64,000 nt of DNA from JAXGQE01 sp040766585 (GTDB lineage Bacteria; Bacillota; SLNR01): positions 124,001 through 188,000 of the forward strand of contig JAXGQE010000002.1 in NCBI GenBank assembly GCA_040766585.1. Reading direction: 5' to 3'. Every line of letters begins with the position of its first letter. The first letter of the stretch is position 1. Shown here one piece after another: positions 53,610 to 62,998 of the stretch. The translations under genes and the position numbers were made by a program. The notes beneath the pieces were generated by a model. It saw only the letters and a list, made by a program, of their open reading frames with translations, made no database searches and was not told the origin of the DNA.

Positions 53610-54887
53610 ATGCGTATGCTTCAACTTCGAAACAGTCCCGTTCGACGATTTCTGGGATTCCTGCTCATCATGGCGATGCTGGGCGGTGCAGCCGGGTGTT
53701 CAAAAATGGCAGAGATACAGGCGGCCGATCTGACGGAGGGATATTCCAGCCGTTCTGTGGAGGGGAAAGACATGGATCCGGCAGCAGCTGAAAATTTTTA
53801 CCGATTCTATGCCGATCTTCTGCAGCGAACCAGCAGTGGCGACAAAAACTCATTGGTATCGCCTCTGTCGGTTCTGGTGGCGCTGGCCATGACAGCCAAC
53901 GGCGCCGACGGCAGTACCCGGGTGCAGATGGAAGATGTCTTGGGCGGAAGCATTTCCATCGAAGAACTCAACCGGTACCTGCTATCCTATATTCGCAATC
54001 TGCCCAGTTCGGAAAAAGCGATGCTGACTATGGCCAATTCCATCTGGTTCCGGGACGATGAAAACCGTCTGCAGGTGGAAGAGGATTTTCTTCAGATCAA
54101 CGCCGACTATTACCGGGCCCAAGCCTACAAAGCTCCCTTCGATCAGCAGACTCTCACTGATATCAACCGGTGGGTTGAACAGAAAACAGACGGGATGATC
54201 GATTCCATTTTGGAGGAAATCCGGGATGATGCCGTGATGTACCTGATCAACGCTCTGGTATTTGATGCCGAATGGGAGACCATCTATCGGACTGAACAGA
54301 TCCACGACGGCGTGTTTGTGGGTGCGGACGGAGTGGAGTACGATGTGGAGTTTATGGCCTCCGAAGAATCCCGCTATCTGGCTGGAGACGGATACACCGG
54401 ATTTATGAAGCCCTATGCGGATGGAACCTACTCATTTGCCGCCTTCTTGCCGGATGAGGGGGTTACTGCCCACGATTTTTTAGTCAGCCTGGATGGGCCG
54501 GCGCTGCAGTCTCTGTTATCCCAATGGAAAGAAGAACCGGTGGAAGCATGGCTGCCCAAATTCACGTATGCCTATGAAGTATCATTGAATGATCCATTGA
54601 AAGACATGGGCATGGATATCGCTTTTTCACCACTGGATGCAAACTTTCTGCGCCTGGGCCGCTCATCCCGGGGGAATATCTTTATCGGAGATGTGCTGCA
54701 CAAAACATTCATAGCCGTGGATGAACGAGGAACTCGAGCCGGAGCGGTCACCAAAGTGGAAATGAGGGACGAGTCTTATACGGAAACCCATGTGGTTCGA
54801 TTGGACCGTCCATTTGTCTATGCCATTGTGGAAAACGAAACCGGATTGCCGGTGTTTATGGGCACTGTCATGGATTTTGCAGAATAA
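53610..54887 (+). CDS. Serpin-family lipoprotein (serine protease inhibitor)
   Basis: A 425-residue protein: signal peptide with lipobox MAMLGGAAGC (Cys about residue 30), then a full serpin. NFYRFYADLLQ, NSLVSPLSVLVALAMTANGADG, ANSIWFRDD and MYLINALVFDAEWETIY are in family positions. The reactive-centre-loop hinge and loop read DERGTRAGAVTKVEMRDESY, followed by RLDRPFVYAIVENETGLPVFMGTVMDF. The hinge keeps the small residues (G, A) needed for loop insertion in inhibitory serpins. Bacterial serpins protect against host or environmental proteases. As a lipoprotein it would act at the outer face of the membrane. Confidence 0.9.
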   Translation: MRMLQLRNSPVRRFLGFLLIMAMLGGAAGCSKMAEIQAADLTEGYSSRSVEGKDMDPAAAENFYRFYADLLQRTSSGDKNSLVSPLSVLVALAMTANGADGSTRVQMEDVLGGSISIEELNRYLLSYIRNLPSSEKAMLTMANSIWFRDDENRLQVEEDFLQINADYYRAQAYKAPFDQQTLTDINRWVEQKTDGMIDSILEEIRDDAVMYLINALVFDAEWETIYRTEQIHDGVFVGADGVEYDVEFMASEESRYLAGDGYTGFMKPYADGTYSFAAFLPDEGVTAHDFLVSLDGPALQSLLSQWKEEPVEAWLPKFTYAYEVSLNDPLKDMGMDIAFSPLDANFLRLGRSSRGNIFIGDVLHKTFIAVDERGTRAGAVTKVEMRDESYTETHVVRLDRPFVYAIVENETGLPVFMGTVMDFAE

Positions 54888-54910
54888 GATCGTACAAAGT
54901 TGTACAATAA

Positions 54911-54955
54911 CAGCATTCAGGGGGACTGCAGCGTGCAGTCCCCCTGAATGCTGTC
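54911..54955. repeat. 21-bp perfect palindrome between convergent genes
   Basis: ACAGCATTCAGGGGGACTGCA pairs base for base with its complement 54935-54955 around the loop GCG. It lies between the ends of the serpin and SLC13 genes, with no T-run on either side. The 8-bp palindrome TTGTACAA lies just before it. Probably a bidirectional roadblock terminator or repetitive palindromic element. Confidence 0.75.
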
Positions 54956-54971
54956 CGGATCGAAATTGATC

Positions 54972-56753
54972 TCAAAGAGGCCAGATACGAAGGATCAACG
55001 GTACCGTCAATAGAACAATCAAAATGCTTAACGGAAGCCCCAGTTTCCAGTAATCCGTAAAGCGATAGCCTCCGGGACCCAGAACCAGAGTATTGGATTG
55101 GTGCCCGATGGGAGTTAAAAATGCACTGGACGCGCCAATGGCTACAGCCATCAGAAATGGATCTACATTGACCTGAATTCCCTGGGCCACGCTGATCGCC
55201 AGCGGAGCCATCAACAATGCAGCTGCTGCATTGTTAACCACATTGGACAGAAGCATTGTGGCAATTAGGATTACTCCCAGGATCGATGCCGGTGCCATGA
55301 CTCCAGAAAACGAGAGCAAAGCATTGGCTAGCAAATGGGCTCCTCCTGTAGTTTCCAGAGCGGTAGAAACCGGCAGAATGGCCCCCAAAAGAACGATCAC
55401 GGGCCAATCCACGCTGCTGTATATTTCCGAAACGGGCAAAAAACCCAAAAGCACCATGACACAAGCAGCTGCGACAAAGGAGACCTGAACAGGAATCCAT
55501 CCTGCGGCAGAAGCAGCGATGGCCAGCATAAATATGAACAGTCCGAAAGCGGCTTTCTGCGGCTGTCCAATTCGGATTTTTCGTTCTGCCAGCGGCAGAA
55601 GGCCCAGCAGCGGAAGAACTGTATTCATGGTATCCATGCTTCCCTGCAATAGAAGCACATCTCCCACTTTCAGCGGAACCTGATCCAGTGTGACCGCGAT
55701 GCGGCTGCCTGAACGGGAAAGAGCCAGCAGATTGATGTTGTACAGCGTACGAAGGCGAACCGATCGAACCGTTCGATGGATTAATGGGGACTGCAGTTTG
55801 ATGGTTGCTTCCACCACATCCATATCTTCTGATTGCAGTACTGACTCATCAAAATTTCCTTCTTCGGCTATCTTCAGGTGGTATTCATCCACCATCTCAT
55901 TGAGTTTTTCGGCACTGGACCGAACCAGAATGCTGTCTCCGCCCTCAAGGAGACGACCCGATGAGGGAGCTGCCAGCTTTTGTCCATTGCGGTAGTGGGC
56001 CACCACCAACCATTCACCGTCCGACTTTTCTTCTAGCTCGGAGATGGAAAGGCCGATCAAATCGGTTTCATTCGGGATTAGAACTTCACTAATGTAATCA
56101 TCAATATGGAAAAAGTCTTCCCGGGAAGCCTGCCCTTTGCGGTAGGGAATGAACCTCCATCCGATCAGTATGATGAAAACGACACCGGCTACAGCGACCA
56201 CCCCTCCTACCGGTAAGAAGTCAAACATGCGAAATGCAGTACCTCCGTTATGATTGGCACGAATCAAAGAAACGATAATGTTGGGCGGTGTACCAATCTG
56301 GGTGCTCATGCCGCCCAGGAGGGAGCCAAACGCCAGCGGCATGAGGTAGACGGACGGAGAGCGCTCCTGTTTTCTGGCCAGTCGGATGGCCACCGGCATC
56401 AAGAGTGCCAGAGCCCCTACATTATTCATCAAACTGGAAGCCATAGTTACTAACCCCACCAAGGCCACCATCTGAAGTACTATATGATCGCCTGCTCGAG
56501 AGACGATGCGGGTGAGCCGATCCACCAGGCCGGCATTCATCAGTCCCTGGCTTACCATCAGAACGGCGGCAACCGTAATGACAGCCGGATGGCCAAATCC
56601 TGAAAAAGCCTGGTCAGCCGGGACCAGTCCGGTAAATACCGCCAGCAAGAGTGCCCCTACGGCCACCACATCATATCGCCAGCGACCCCAAATGAAAAAC
56701 ACGAGCACAAGAATGAGCAGAGAGAAAATGGTCATTTGTTCGGTCGTCATCAT
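54972..56753 (-). CDS. SLC13-family permease with two TrkA_C domains
   Basis: A 593-residue sodium/dicarboxylate-type permease. The N-terminal half has about five hydrophobic segments (LLILVLVFFIWG, AVITVAAVLMVS, ALLMPVAIRLARKQE). A cytoplasmic insert (about 210-390) carries two TrkA_C-like ligand domains (LIGLSISELEEKSDGEWLVVA, HRTVRSVRLRTLYNINLLAL). The second half has NVVNNAAAALLMAPLAISVAQG, PFLMAVAIGASSAFLTPIGH and LVLGPGGYRFTDYWK. Substrate could be sulfate, dicarboxylate or similar. GGAGG lies 4-7 nt before the two possible ATGs. Confidence 0.88.
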   Translation of the reverse strand: MMTTEQMTIFSLLILVLVFFIWGRWRYDVVAVGALLLAVFTGLVPADQAFSGFGHPAVITVAAVLMVSQGLMNAGLVDRLTRIVSRAGDHIVLQMVALVGLVTMASSLMNNVGALALLMPVAIRLARKQERSPSVYLMPLAFGSLLGGMSTQIGTPPNIIVSLIRANHNGGTAFRMFDFLPVGGVVAVAGVVFIILIGWRFIPYRKGQASREDFFHIDDYISEVLIPNETDLIGLSISELEEKSDGEWLVVAHYRNGQKLAAPSSGRLLEGGDSILVRSSAEKLNEMVDEYHLKIAEEGNFDESVLQSEDMDVVEATIKLQSPLIHRTVRSVRLRTLYNINLLALSRSGSRIAVTLDQVPLKVGDVLLLQGSMDTMNTVLPLLGLLPLAERKIRIGQPQKAAFGLFIFMLAIAASAAGWIPVQVSFVAAACVMVLLGFLPVSEIYSSVDWPVIVLLGAILPVSTALETTGGAHLLANALLSFSGVMAPASILGVILIATMLLSNVVNNAAAALLMAPLAISVAQGIQVNVDPFLMAVAIGASSAFLTPIGHQSNTLVLGPGGYRFTDYWKLGLPLSILIVLLTVPLILRIWPL

Positions 56754-56972
56754 GCAACCTCCGATTCAGAAAAAATCTCCAGTGAACGGATCAGAAGATT
56801 CCGGTTGGGTTGAGGACAAGCAACAGGAATTTCTCGAGGCAAGCGGGAATGTCTACTAATGATTGTATATTCATTATTCCATCCTGTATACGGATCTCCC
56901 TTCTCACGATGGATAATCGACGAATTCGTAGTGACACGGAAGGCAAAAGAGCGTTTCAAGGAGGCTTTGAAC

Positions 56973-57746
56973 ATGAAACAGTTCGGTATTGCTTTCGGCG
57001 GTGGTGGAATGCGCGGATTTGCCCATTTGGGTGTGGTAAAGGCTTTGGAGGAAAGAGGTTTGCATTTTGATGCATTTTCAGGAACCAGCGCCGGATCCAT
57101 TGTAGCCGCTCTCATGGCGGCAGAAAAGAAGCCGGAAGATATTATGGAGATGATGAAAGATCTATCCATTAGCGATGCAGCCCGGCTCAGCCTGCCGCAT
57201 CAAGGGTTGGCCAATTTGGACAATTTGCAGGAAAAAGTGGATCGGTTGCTGGATCATGCCGATTTCGAGGATCTGCCTCATCCCCTTTTTCTAGCGGCTG
57301 CCAATTTGAATACCGGCCGGGTGGAATACCTGAATTCCGGGAATGTGGCGAAAGCGGTCCAGGCATCTTCCTCCATTCCCATTCTGTTTTCGCCGGTCCG
57401 TATCCACAATCAGCTCTTTGTAGATGGAGGTCTGCTGGACAATGTTCCCGTATCCCCGCTGACTGCCATCTGCCAGCGAATTGTCGCTGTGGATATCCAG
57501 CCGGTGGAGGAGCTGTCGGAGATCAATGGGCTGGCTGACATTGCCATGCGTACTTTTCAGATGAGCATCAGCATGCAGGACAGCGAGAAAGAAGCGGCAG
57601 ATCTTTTGATCCGAGTAGAAGGACTGTCCCAATACCACATACTGGACTCCGGCCATAATGAAGAGATCTTTGAGATCGGGTATCAGCACGGACGCCAGAT
57701 CGAGATTCCTTTTTCTTCAGAAGACGTTCGGAAGAAGGTGAAATGA
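56973..57746 (+). CDS. Patatin-like phospholipase
   Basis: A 257-residue RssA/NTE-type hydrolase. GGGGMRGFAHLGVVKALEE is the oxyanion glycine block, FSGTSAGSIVAAL holds the Ser of GxSxG, and FVDGGLLDNVPVSPL holds the Asp of DGG. The two residues form the catalytic dyad of patatins acting on phospholipid acyl esters. ATG 56973 has AAGGAGG 8 nt upstream; the open frame extends to 56859 without a site. Its stop overlaps the DUF2254 gene by 4 nt, so the two membrane-related products are made together. Confidence 0.9.
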   Translation: MKQFGIAFGGGGMRGFAHLGVVKALEERGLHFDAFSGTSAGSIVAALMAAEKKPEDIMEMMKDLSISDAARLSLPHQGLANLDNLQEKVDRLLDHADFEDLPHPLFLAAANLNTGRVEYLNSGNVAKAVQASSSIPILFSPVRIHNQLFVDGGLLDNVPVSPLTAICQRIVAVDIQPVEELSEINGLADIAMRTFQMSISMQDSEKEAADLLIRVEGLSQYHILDSGHNEEIFEIGYQHGRQIEIPFSSEDVRKKVK

Positions 57747-59074
57747 TGAGGCGCCTGATGATTGTTTTGCAGAGAATAAAAGAAAAAGTATGGTTCTATC
57801 CGGTGCTGTACAGCATCCAGGCGGTGCTGATTGCGGTTGTCTGCATTGGATACGATATGGATCTACTGCCTTGGGGGCAGGGCTTGATACCTGGCGTGCT
57901 CACCACCAATATCGATCTGGGGCGGACCATTCTCACCATGGTGGGAACCGCCTTCATAACCGTCACCACATTCACTTTTTCCACAACCATGGTGGTTCTG
58001 ACTATGTATACGTCCCAGTATTCACCCCGGGTGATTCGAAACTTCCTGCTGCAAAAAGAAACACTCCAGTCTTTTGGGGTCTTTGTCAGTGGATTTCTGT
58101 ATGTTATGGTGGTTCTGCTATTTTTGAGCAATTACCCCGATGGGCAGCGGATGGTGTCGGCAACGGTCAGCATCGGCTACATTCTGGCGGCTTTGGTCTA
58201 TTTCTTCCGCTTCATTAATAGCGTGGTCACCCATATTCAAGCGGACACCTTGATCCAACGTCTGAAGAAGAATGCGCTGCGGGAAATTAATCGCTATCGC
58301 AGCCGGATTGGCGATGCCGAACAGGCAGCATCTCTTCCGGAGGGGGACTGGCAGACCCATCCATGGACCAGCACCCACGATGGATACATCCAGGATATTG
58401 ATATTCCTCATCTGCAGAATACTGCCGGTGAAAAAGATATGGTAATCGTTTTGAGAAAAGTACATGGTCAGTTCATCACTCAAAACACAGTCATCGGAGA
58501 GTACTGGCACGGCGGGGATATATGGTCGGAGGAGGAACATGCCTCGATCCATAAGAAACTGGCCGAGGCGATCGTGATGGGAGAACACCGCCAGGAAATC
58601 AATGACTTTGCCTACAGCATCCAGAAAATGGTGGAGGTAGCCGTAAAAGCTCTTTCCCCAGGGATCAACGATCCCTACACGGCCATTCACTGTATTCGCA
58701 TACTGGCTGTGCTTTTTCGAGACTTGGCGGAGCTGCACACCGGGTTTTACTCCTTCTCGGGTAAAGCCGGGGAAAATGGCAGGAGCTCCGGAAAGGTATA
58801 TATTGAGGCAGAGGATTTCGACCTGCTGTTGATGAACAGCTGCCAGCCGATTATCCAGTATGGGCGAGGAGATTTTCTGGTTATGCAGGAAACCATCAAA
58901 CTGCTCCAGACAGCCTCCAGTTCGGCCAGTCCGGCAAATCGAATGGTGATTCAGCAGTTCAGCTCATTTTTGTGGCAGAAGATTGATGAAGGAACATTCG
59001 TTGAACGCGAAAAAGAGATTCTAAAACAGGAGATTGAAGAGGTGGATCAATTGACTCGTTTTTCACTGGCTTGA
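57743..59074 (+). CDS. DUF2254 membrane protein
   Basis: A 443-residue protein of the DUF2254 family: four N-terminal membrane segments (about 19-40, 65-90, 105-130, 142-165) including TILTMVGTAFITVTTFTFSTTMVVLTM, then a long soluble part with VGVEVAVKALSPGINDPYTAIHC-like text (VEVAVKALSPGINDPYTA). Some family members are thought to be membrane proteins involved in stress or lipid processes, without proof. It overlaps the patatin-like gene by 4 nt. Confidence 0.85.
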   Translation: MMRRLMIVLQRIKEKVWFYPVLYSIQAVLIAVVCIGYDMDLLPWGQGLIPGVLTTNIDLGRTILTMVGTAFITVTTFTFSTTMVVLTMYTSQYSPRVIRNFLLQKETLQSFGVFVSGFLYVMVVLLFLSNYPDGQRMVSATVSIGYILAALVYFFRFINSVVTHIQADTLIQRLKKNALREINRYRSRIGDAEQAASLPEGDWQTHPWTSTHDGYIQDIDIPHLQNTAGEKDMVIVLRKVHGQFITQNTVIGEYWHGGDIWSEEEHASIHKKLAEAIVMGEHRQEINDFAYSIQKMVEVAVKALSPGINDPYTAIHCIRILAVLFRDLAELHTGFYSFSGKAGENGRSSGKVYIEAEDFDLLLMNSCQPIIQYGRGDFLVMQETIKLLQTASSSASPANRMVIQQFSSFLWQKIDEGTFVEREKEILKQEIEEVDQLTRFSLA

Positions 59075-59147
59075 ATTCGTGTGTAAAGAATGAACCAGAC
59101 AGTGGCTTCCCGGACTGGGTTCAGGATGAATGAAAGGAGCAGTGACC

Positions 59148-60278
59148 GTGGACCTGAAAACAAAACTGCGGCAGGAAGCACAGGAGGCAGGGTTGACTCG
59201 GATTGGTTTTGCCGGGATTCAACCCTTTACCCGTGAAGAGGAGATATTGACCCGAAGACTGCAGGAAGGTCAGATTACTCTGTCTGCTGCTGGAGATATT
59301 TTATTGCGCACCCATCCGGAGAAAATACTGCCGGGAGCGAAATCAATCGTCTGCGTAGGTGCATGCTATCGTCTTCCCGATGAAATCCCCCAGGATAATC
59401 GCCTGGCCCGGTACGCACAAGTGACGGACTATCACAAAGTGCTTTTCAGCACCCTTCAACGCCTTGCTGATCTGATCCAATCCCGGATGCCGGAGGCTAA
59501 ACACTGGATCAATGTCGATACAGGTCCTCTGCTGGAGAGGGCGGCGGCCCAGCGGGCAGGACTGGGCTTTGTCGGTAAAAACTGCAGTCTCATTGATCCT
59601 GAGCGGGGTTCCTACTGGGTTCTGGGCGCCCTGATCACGACAGCACCCATTCCTCCAGACGAAAATATTCATTTTGACTATGGTTCGGGCTGCGGGGACT
59701 GCTCCGCCTGTCTAAAAGCCTGTCCGACTGGGGCTCTAGAAGCGCCCGGTGTGGTGCGGGTGGAACGATGCCTCAGCTACATAACTCAAAAGAGGGGATG
59801 GATTGATTCTGTCTACCGACGATACATCCGGGAGGACCTATGGGGCTGCGACCGCTGTCAGTCGGTCTGTCCATACAATGCAGCAGTGAAAGGGTGTGCT
59901 CCATCCATGTGGAATCCTTCCCGGGATTGTGTCATGCTTCCCGAGATTGAGGTGATTCTTGAGTGGGATGCGTCCGGGTACCGAAAGGCCATGGAGAATA
60001 CGGCTCTGTTCTGGCGGGGCCGCACTGTTTTGCAGCGCAACGCACTGCTGGTACTGGGAAACCGAAAGAACCCAGAAGACGGTGTTAAAATGGCCGCCAT
60101 GCTTTCCGATTCACGCCCTGTGATTCGCGGGCACGCGGCCTGGGCTTTGGGGCAGAATCCTCACCCGGATGCTGCCCGTTGGCTGAAAGCTGTCAAAGAG
60201 TATGAAAGTGACCGTCAGGTTAGGTTGGAGATCCAACGGGCACTGACTAGTTTGGAAAGGGAGGATTTGAATGGTTGA
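59148..60278 (+). CDS. queG: Epoxyqueuosine reductase QueG
   Basis: A 376-residue cobalamin-dependent tRNA-modification enzyme converting epoxyqueuosine to queuosine. Two [4Fe-4S] sites: GCGDCSACLKACPTGAL and LWGCDRCQSVCPYN, with ERCLSYITQKRG between. NVDTGPLLERAAAQRAGLGFVGKN is the conserved N-terminal domain. HEAT-like repeats (about 315-370) end it. GTG 59148 follows AAAGGAG by 8 nt; the ATG at 59130 is earlier. It overlaps nth by 8 nt. Confidence 0.93.
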   Translation: MDLKTKLRQEAQEAGLTRIGFAGIQPFTREEEILTRRLQEGQITLSAAGDILLRTHPEKILPGAKSIVCVGACYRLPDEIPQDNRLARYAQVTDYHKVLFSTLQRLADLIQSRMPEAKHWINVDTGPLLERAAAQRAGLGFVGKNCSLIDPERGSYWVLGALITTAPIPPDENIHFDYGSGCGDCSACLKACPTGALEAPGVVRVERCLSYITQKRGWIDSVYRRYIREDLWGCDRCQSVCPYNAAVKGCAPSMWNPSRDCVMLPEIEVILEWDASGYRKAMENTALFWRGRTVLQRNALLVLGNRKNPEDGVKMAAMLSDSRPVIRGHAAWALGQNPHPDAARWLKAVKEYESDRQVRLEIQRALTSLEREDLNG

Positions 60279-60903
60279 AACCATCCTATCTATTTTAAAA
60301 GACACATACCCAAATGCCCGCTGCAGTCTGGACTTTTCCACTCCGCTGCAGGCACTGATGGCAGTTATTCTATCTGCCCAGTGTCGGGACGAACGGGTCA
60401 ATCAGGTGACTCCCTCCCTGTTTGCTGGATACAGCGATGCGGCTGCACTTTCGGCAGCCCGTCAGGAAGATCTGGAAGATCTTCTGAAATCCCTGGGGCT
60501 GTACCGGAGCAAAGCGAGAAATCTCAAACGGATGGGTGAAGTGCTGGTAAATCAGTATGGGGGACAGGTACCCTCCGAGCTTTCGAAGCTTCTTTCTTTA
60601 CCCGGGGTGGGAAGAAAAACGGCGCTGTGCGTGCTGCAGGAAGTGTTTGATCAGGTGGACGGGGTGGTGGTGGATACCCATGTGGCCCGCCTGGCCCGGC
60701 GTCTGGGCTGGAGCAGCGCTCAAAATGTCCAGGCCATCGAAAGAGACCTGATGGCTGCGATACCGAAAAAAGACTGGGCGGTTATCAACCATCTTCTGAT
60801 TGCCCACGGTCGGGAAATCTGTGTGGCCGGACGACCGCGCTGTACAGACTGCCCGCTTCGGAGCCTGTGTCCTTCGGCAGAGCAGGGGGAAGAGAAAGTG
60901 TGA
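60271..60903 (+). CDS. nth: Endonuclease III
   Basis: A 210-residue DNA glycosylase/AP lyase removing oxidised pyrimidines. LMAVILSAQCRDERVNQVTP, the helix-hairpin-helix LLSLPGVGRKTALCVL with the catalytic Lys, GVVVDTHVARLARRLGW with the catalytic Asp, and the C-terminal [4Fe-4S] loop AGRPRCTDCPLRSLC are intact. A ribosome site (GGGAGG) lies within the end of queG. It forms an operon with queG. Confidence 0.95.
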   Translation: MVETILSILKDTYPNARCSLDFSTPLQALMAVILSAQCRDERVNQVTPSLFAGYSDAAALSAARQEDLEDLLKSLGLYRSKARNLKRMGEVLVNQYGGQVPSELSKLLSLPGVGRKTALCVLQEVFDQVDGVVVDTHVARLARRLGWSSAQNVQAIERDLMAAIPKKDWAVINHLLIAHGREICVAGRPRCTDCPLRSLCPSAEQGEEKV

Positions 60904-61019
60904 GGGAAAAGAAATATAAACTGATGAAAAGATATGCAGGAAAAAGCATGTGAGAAGCGAATAGAAGGGTATTTACTGCATAAATATACTAAAATGAAGC
61001 GCAATAAGGAGGCAAAAGG

Positions 61020-61919
61020 ATGAGTGAGAATAAGAAACTGGAAAATGCCGTGCAGCCCAAGGGATGGTATTCATCGCTGCCGCGGCCGGTGTATGCGACC
61101 CTGGAAAAGGTACCTGTGAAAAATCAATGGTACGAAGTATACAAACTGCCGCATGATGTATTTGCCATTTATGAACCGGGCCAGTTCCAGGAAGTCATTT
61201 CTTTTCTGGTCATCGGCCAGGACAAAGCGATTCTGATAGACACCGGAATGGGCATGGGCAATATCCGAACGGTCACGGATGAGCTGACGGACAAGAATGT
61301 AGAAGTGGTCAATACCCATACCCATTTTGACCATATTGGCGACAATGCCCGCTTTGATTCTGTCGCCGTATTTGACCATCCGGATGCATTGGCTGCGATG
61401 AAAAGCGGAGCCGACCATCCGCGCCTTTTGCGCAATATCGAAGGTGATTCCGTCTGGATGCCCTGGCCGGAAGGCTTTGATCCCACCAACTATGTCATCC
61501 ACCCCAAAGAACCGACCCGTCTGCTCCACGACGGGGATGTTGTAGATCTGGGGGACCGGAAACTGGAAGTGATTCATGCTCCCGGCCATTCTCCCGACAG
61601 CGTGGTGCTTTTGGATCGGAAAAACAAAATTCTCTTTACCGGAGATGTCTACTATCCAGCACCTATGTATGTCTATTTGCCCAACTCCAATCTGGATGAT
61701 TATGTGGTGACCATGACCAAACTGGCGGAGTTGGCTCCAGACCTGCAGTATGTGTATCCGGCCCATAACGAACCGATTATCGATCCCGGTGAACTGGTCA
61801 AGGCGGCTGCTGCTTTGCAGAAAGTCAAAGCAGGAGGACACCCGTACCAGGTGGACAGCCGCGGCCTGCGTCGGTACGATTTTGAAGACAAGATTGCGGT
61901 GATTACACGAGACGAATAG
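61020..61919 (+). CDS. MBL-fold metallo-hydrolase
   Basis: A 299-residue protein with NTHTHFDHIGDNARFD (HxHxDH), VIHAPGHSPDSVVLL, ILFTGDVYYPAPMY and YVYPAHNEPIIDPG, the full dinuclear metal set. AAGGAGG lies 7 nt before the ATG. Length and order resemble ordinary lactonase/glyoxalase-like MBL proteins, but the N-terminal WYSSLPRPVYATLEKVP extension is less usual. Substrate unknown. Confidence 0.88.
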   Translation: MSENKKLENAVQPKGWYSSLPRPVYATLEKVPVKNQWYEVYKLPHDVFAIYEPGQFQEVISFLVIGQDKAILIDTGMGMGNIRTVTDELTDKNVEVVNTHTHFDHIGDNARFDSVAVFDHPDALAAMKSGADHPRLLRNIEGDSVWMPWPEGFDPTNYVIHPKEPTRLLHDGDVVDLGDRKLEVIHAPGHSPDSVVLLDRKNKILFTGDVYYPAPMYVYLPNSNLDDYVVTMTKLAELAPDLQYVYPAHNEPIIDPGELVKAAAALQKVKAGGHPYQVDSRGLRRYDFEDKIAVITRDE

Positions 61920-61926
61920 CATCCTG

Positions 61927-61954
61927 AAGGACTTCTGCGGAAGTCCTTTCTTTT
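61927..61954 (+). terminator. Rho-independent terminator
   Basis: AAGGACTTC pairs with GAAGTCCTT around 4 nt, followed by a T-rich run. Confidence 0.85.
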
Positions 61955-62049
61955 ATGGGTATGGGTTACCTCATTCCAGTTTGGAGGCAGGAAAAGATCC
62001 GAGCAGCGGCGTATTACATTCAACAAGACAGCACTAGGAGGGGTATTCT

Positions 62050-62943
62050 ATGGAAAAGACCCAAGTCAGTCTGGTCAGAACACGGAATCGGGCAGACGGT
62101 GTGACCCAGGCAATTCAGCTTCTGCAGCCTGACTTTTTTGAGAATCGGCAGGTGCTGATTAAACCCAATTTCAATACAGCGGATCCAACTCCGGGATCCA
62201 CCCACAACGATACACTGCGGCAGCTGATTCTGGAGATCCAAAAACGAAACGCGGCCAGTGTGACCATCGGAGAGAGAAGCTATCATTTAACCGAGCGAGT
62301 CATCCAAGAAAAAAAAGTGGATCAGATGGCGGAAGAACTGGGGGTCAAGATCATAAATTTTGATCATCTGGGACCGGAGGACTGGGTCTTGGTGCAACCG
62401 GAGTTCAGCCACTGGCGGGAAGGATTTCGGGTGGCGCGGCCCATTCTGGAAGCAGACTGTGTGGTATCTACAGCATGCGTAAAAACCCACCGGCACGGCG
62501 GTGTGTTTACCATGTCGCTGAAGCTCTCGGTGGGTGTGGTCCCCATCCGCGGTTATTCATATATGGATGAACTGCATGCATCGCCTCACCAAAGAAAGAT
62601 GATCGCAGAGTTGAATCAGGCGTATCATCCGTCCCTGATTGTACTGGATGGCGTGGATGCTTTTGTGGACGGAGGACCGGACCGCGGTGAGGTGAAAGAA
62701 GGCAATGTTATGGTAGCTGGAACTGACCGAATTGCTGTGGATGCCGTAGGAGTTGCCATACTCAAGGAACTGGGCAGCAATCCCGACATCATGAATCGAC
62801 GCATTTTTGACCAGGAACAGATTGCGCGGGCGGTTGAAATCGGAATCGGAATCCAGTCCCCTGAACAGATTGAACTGGTTACAGGCGATCCGCACAGCGC
62901 AGCTTATGCCCAGCGTTTAAAAGAGATCCTGGCAGAAGGATAA
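62050..62943 (+). CDS. DUF362 domain protein
   Basis: A 297-residue protein of the DUF362 family: VLIKPNFNTADPTPGSTHNDTLRQLI, VTIGERSYHLTERV, IINFDHLGPEDW, VVSTACVKTHRHGGVFTMSLKLSVG and LIVLDGVDAFVDGGPDRGEVKE. No ferredoxin CxxC block is present, unlike many family members. AGGAGGGG lies before the ATG. Function is unknown; relatives are suspected redox enzymes. Confidence 0.85.
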   Translation: MEKTQVSLVRTRNRADGVTQAIQLLQPDFFENRQVLIKPNFNTADPTPGSTHNDTLRQLILEIQKRNAASVTIGERSYHLTERVIQEKKVDQMAEELGVKIINFDHLGPEDWVLVQPEFSHWREGFRVARPILEADCVVSTACVKTHRHGGVFTMSLKLSVGVVPIRGYSYMDELHASPHQRKMIAELNQAYHPSLIVLDGVDAFVDGGPDRGEVKEGNVMVAGTDRIAVDAVGVAILKELGSNPDIMNRRIFDQEQIARAVEIGIGIQSPEQIELVTGDPHSAAYAQRLKEILAEG

Positions 62944-62945
62944 GC

Positions 62946-62969
62946 GGGCGGCCTGCCGCCCCTTTTTTT
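62946..62969 (+). terminator. Rho-independent terminator
   Basis: GGGCGG pairs with CCGCCC around 4 nt, followed by eight T including one overlap. Confidence 0.85.
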
Positions 62970-62998
62970 GTGAGATGAAACAGGAAGGAGAAGATCCC

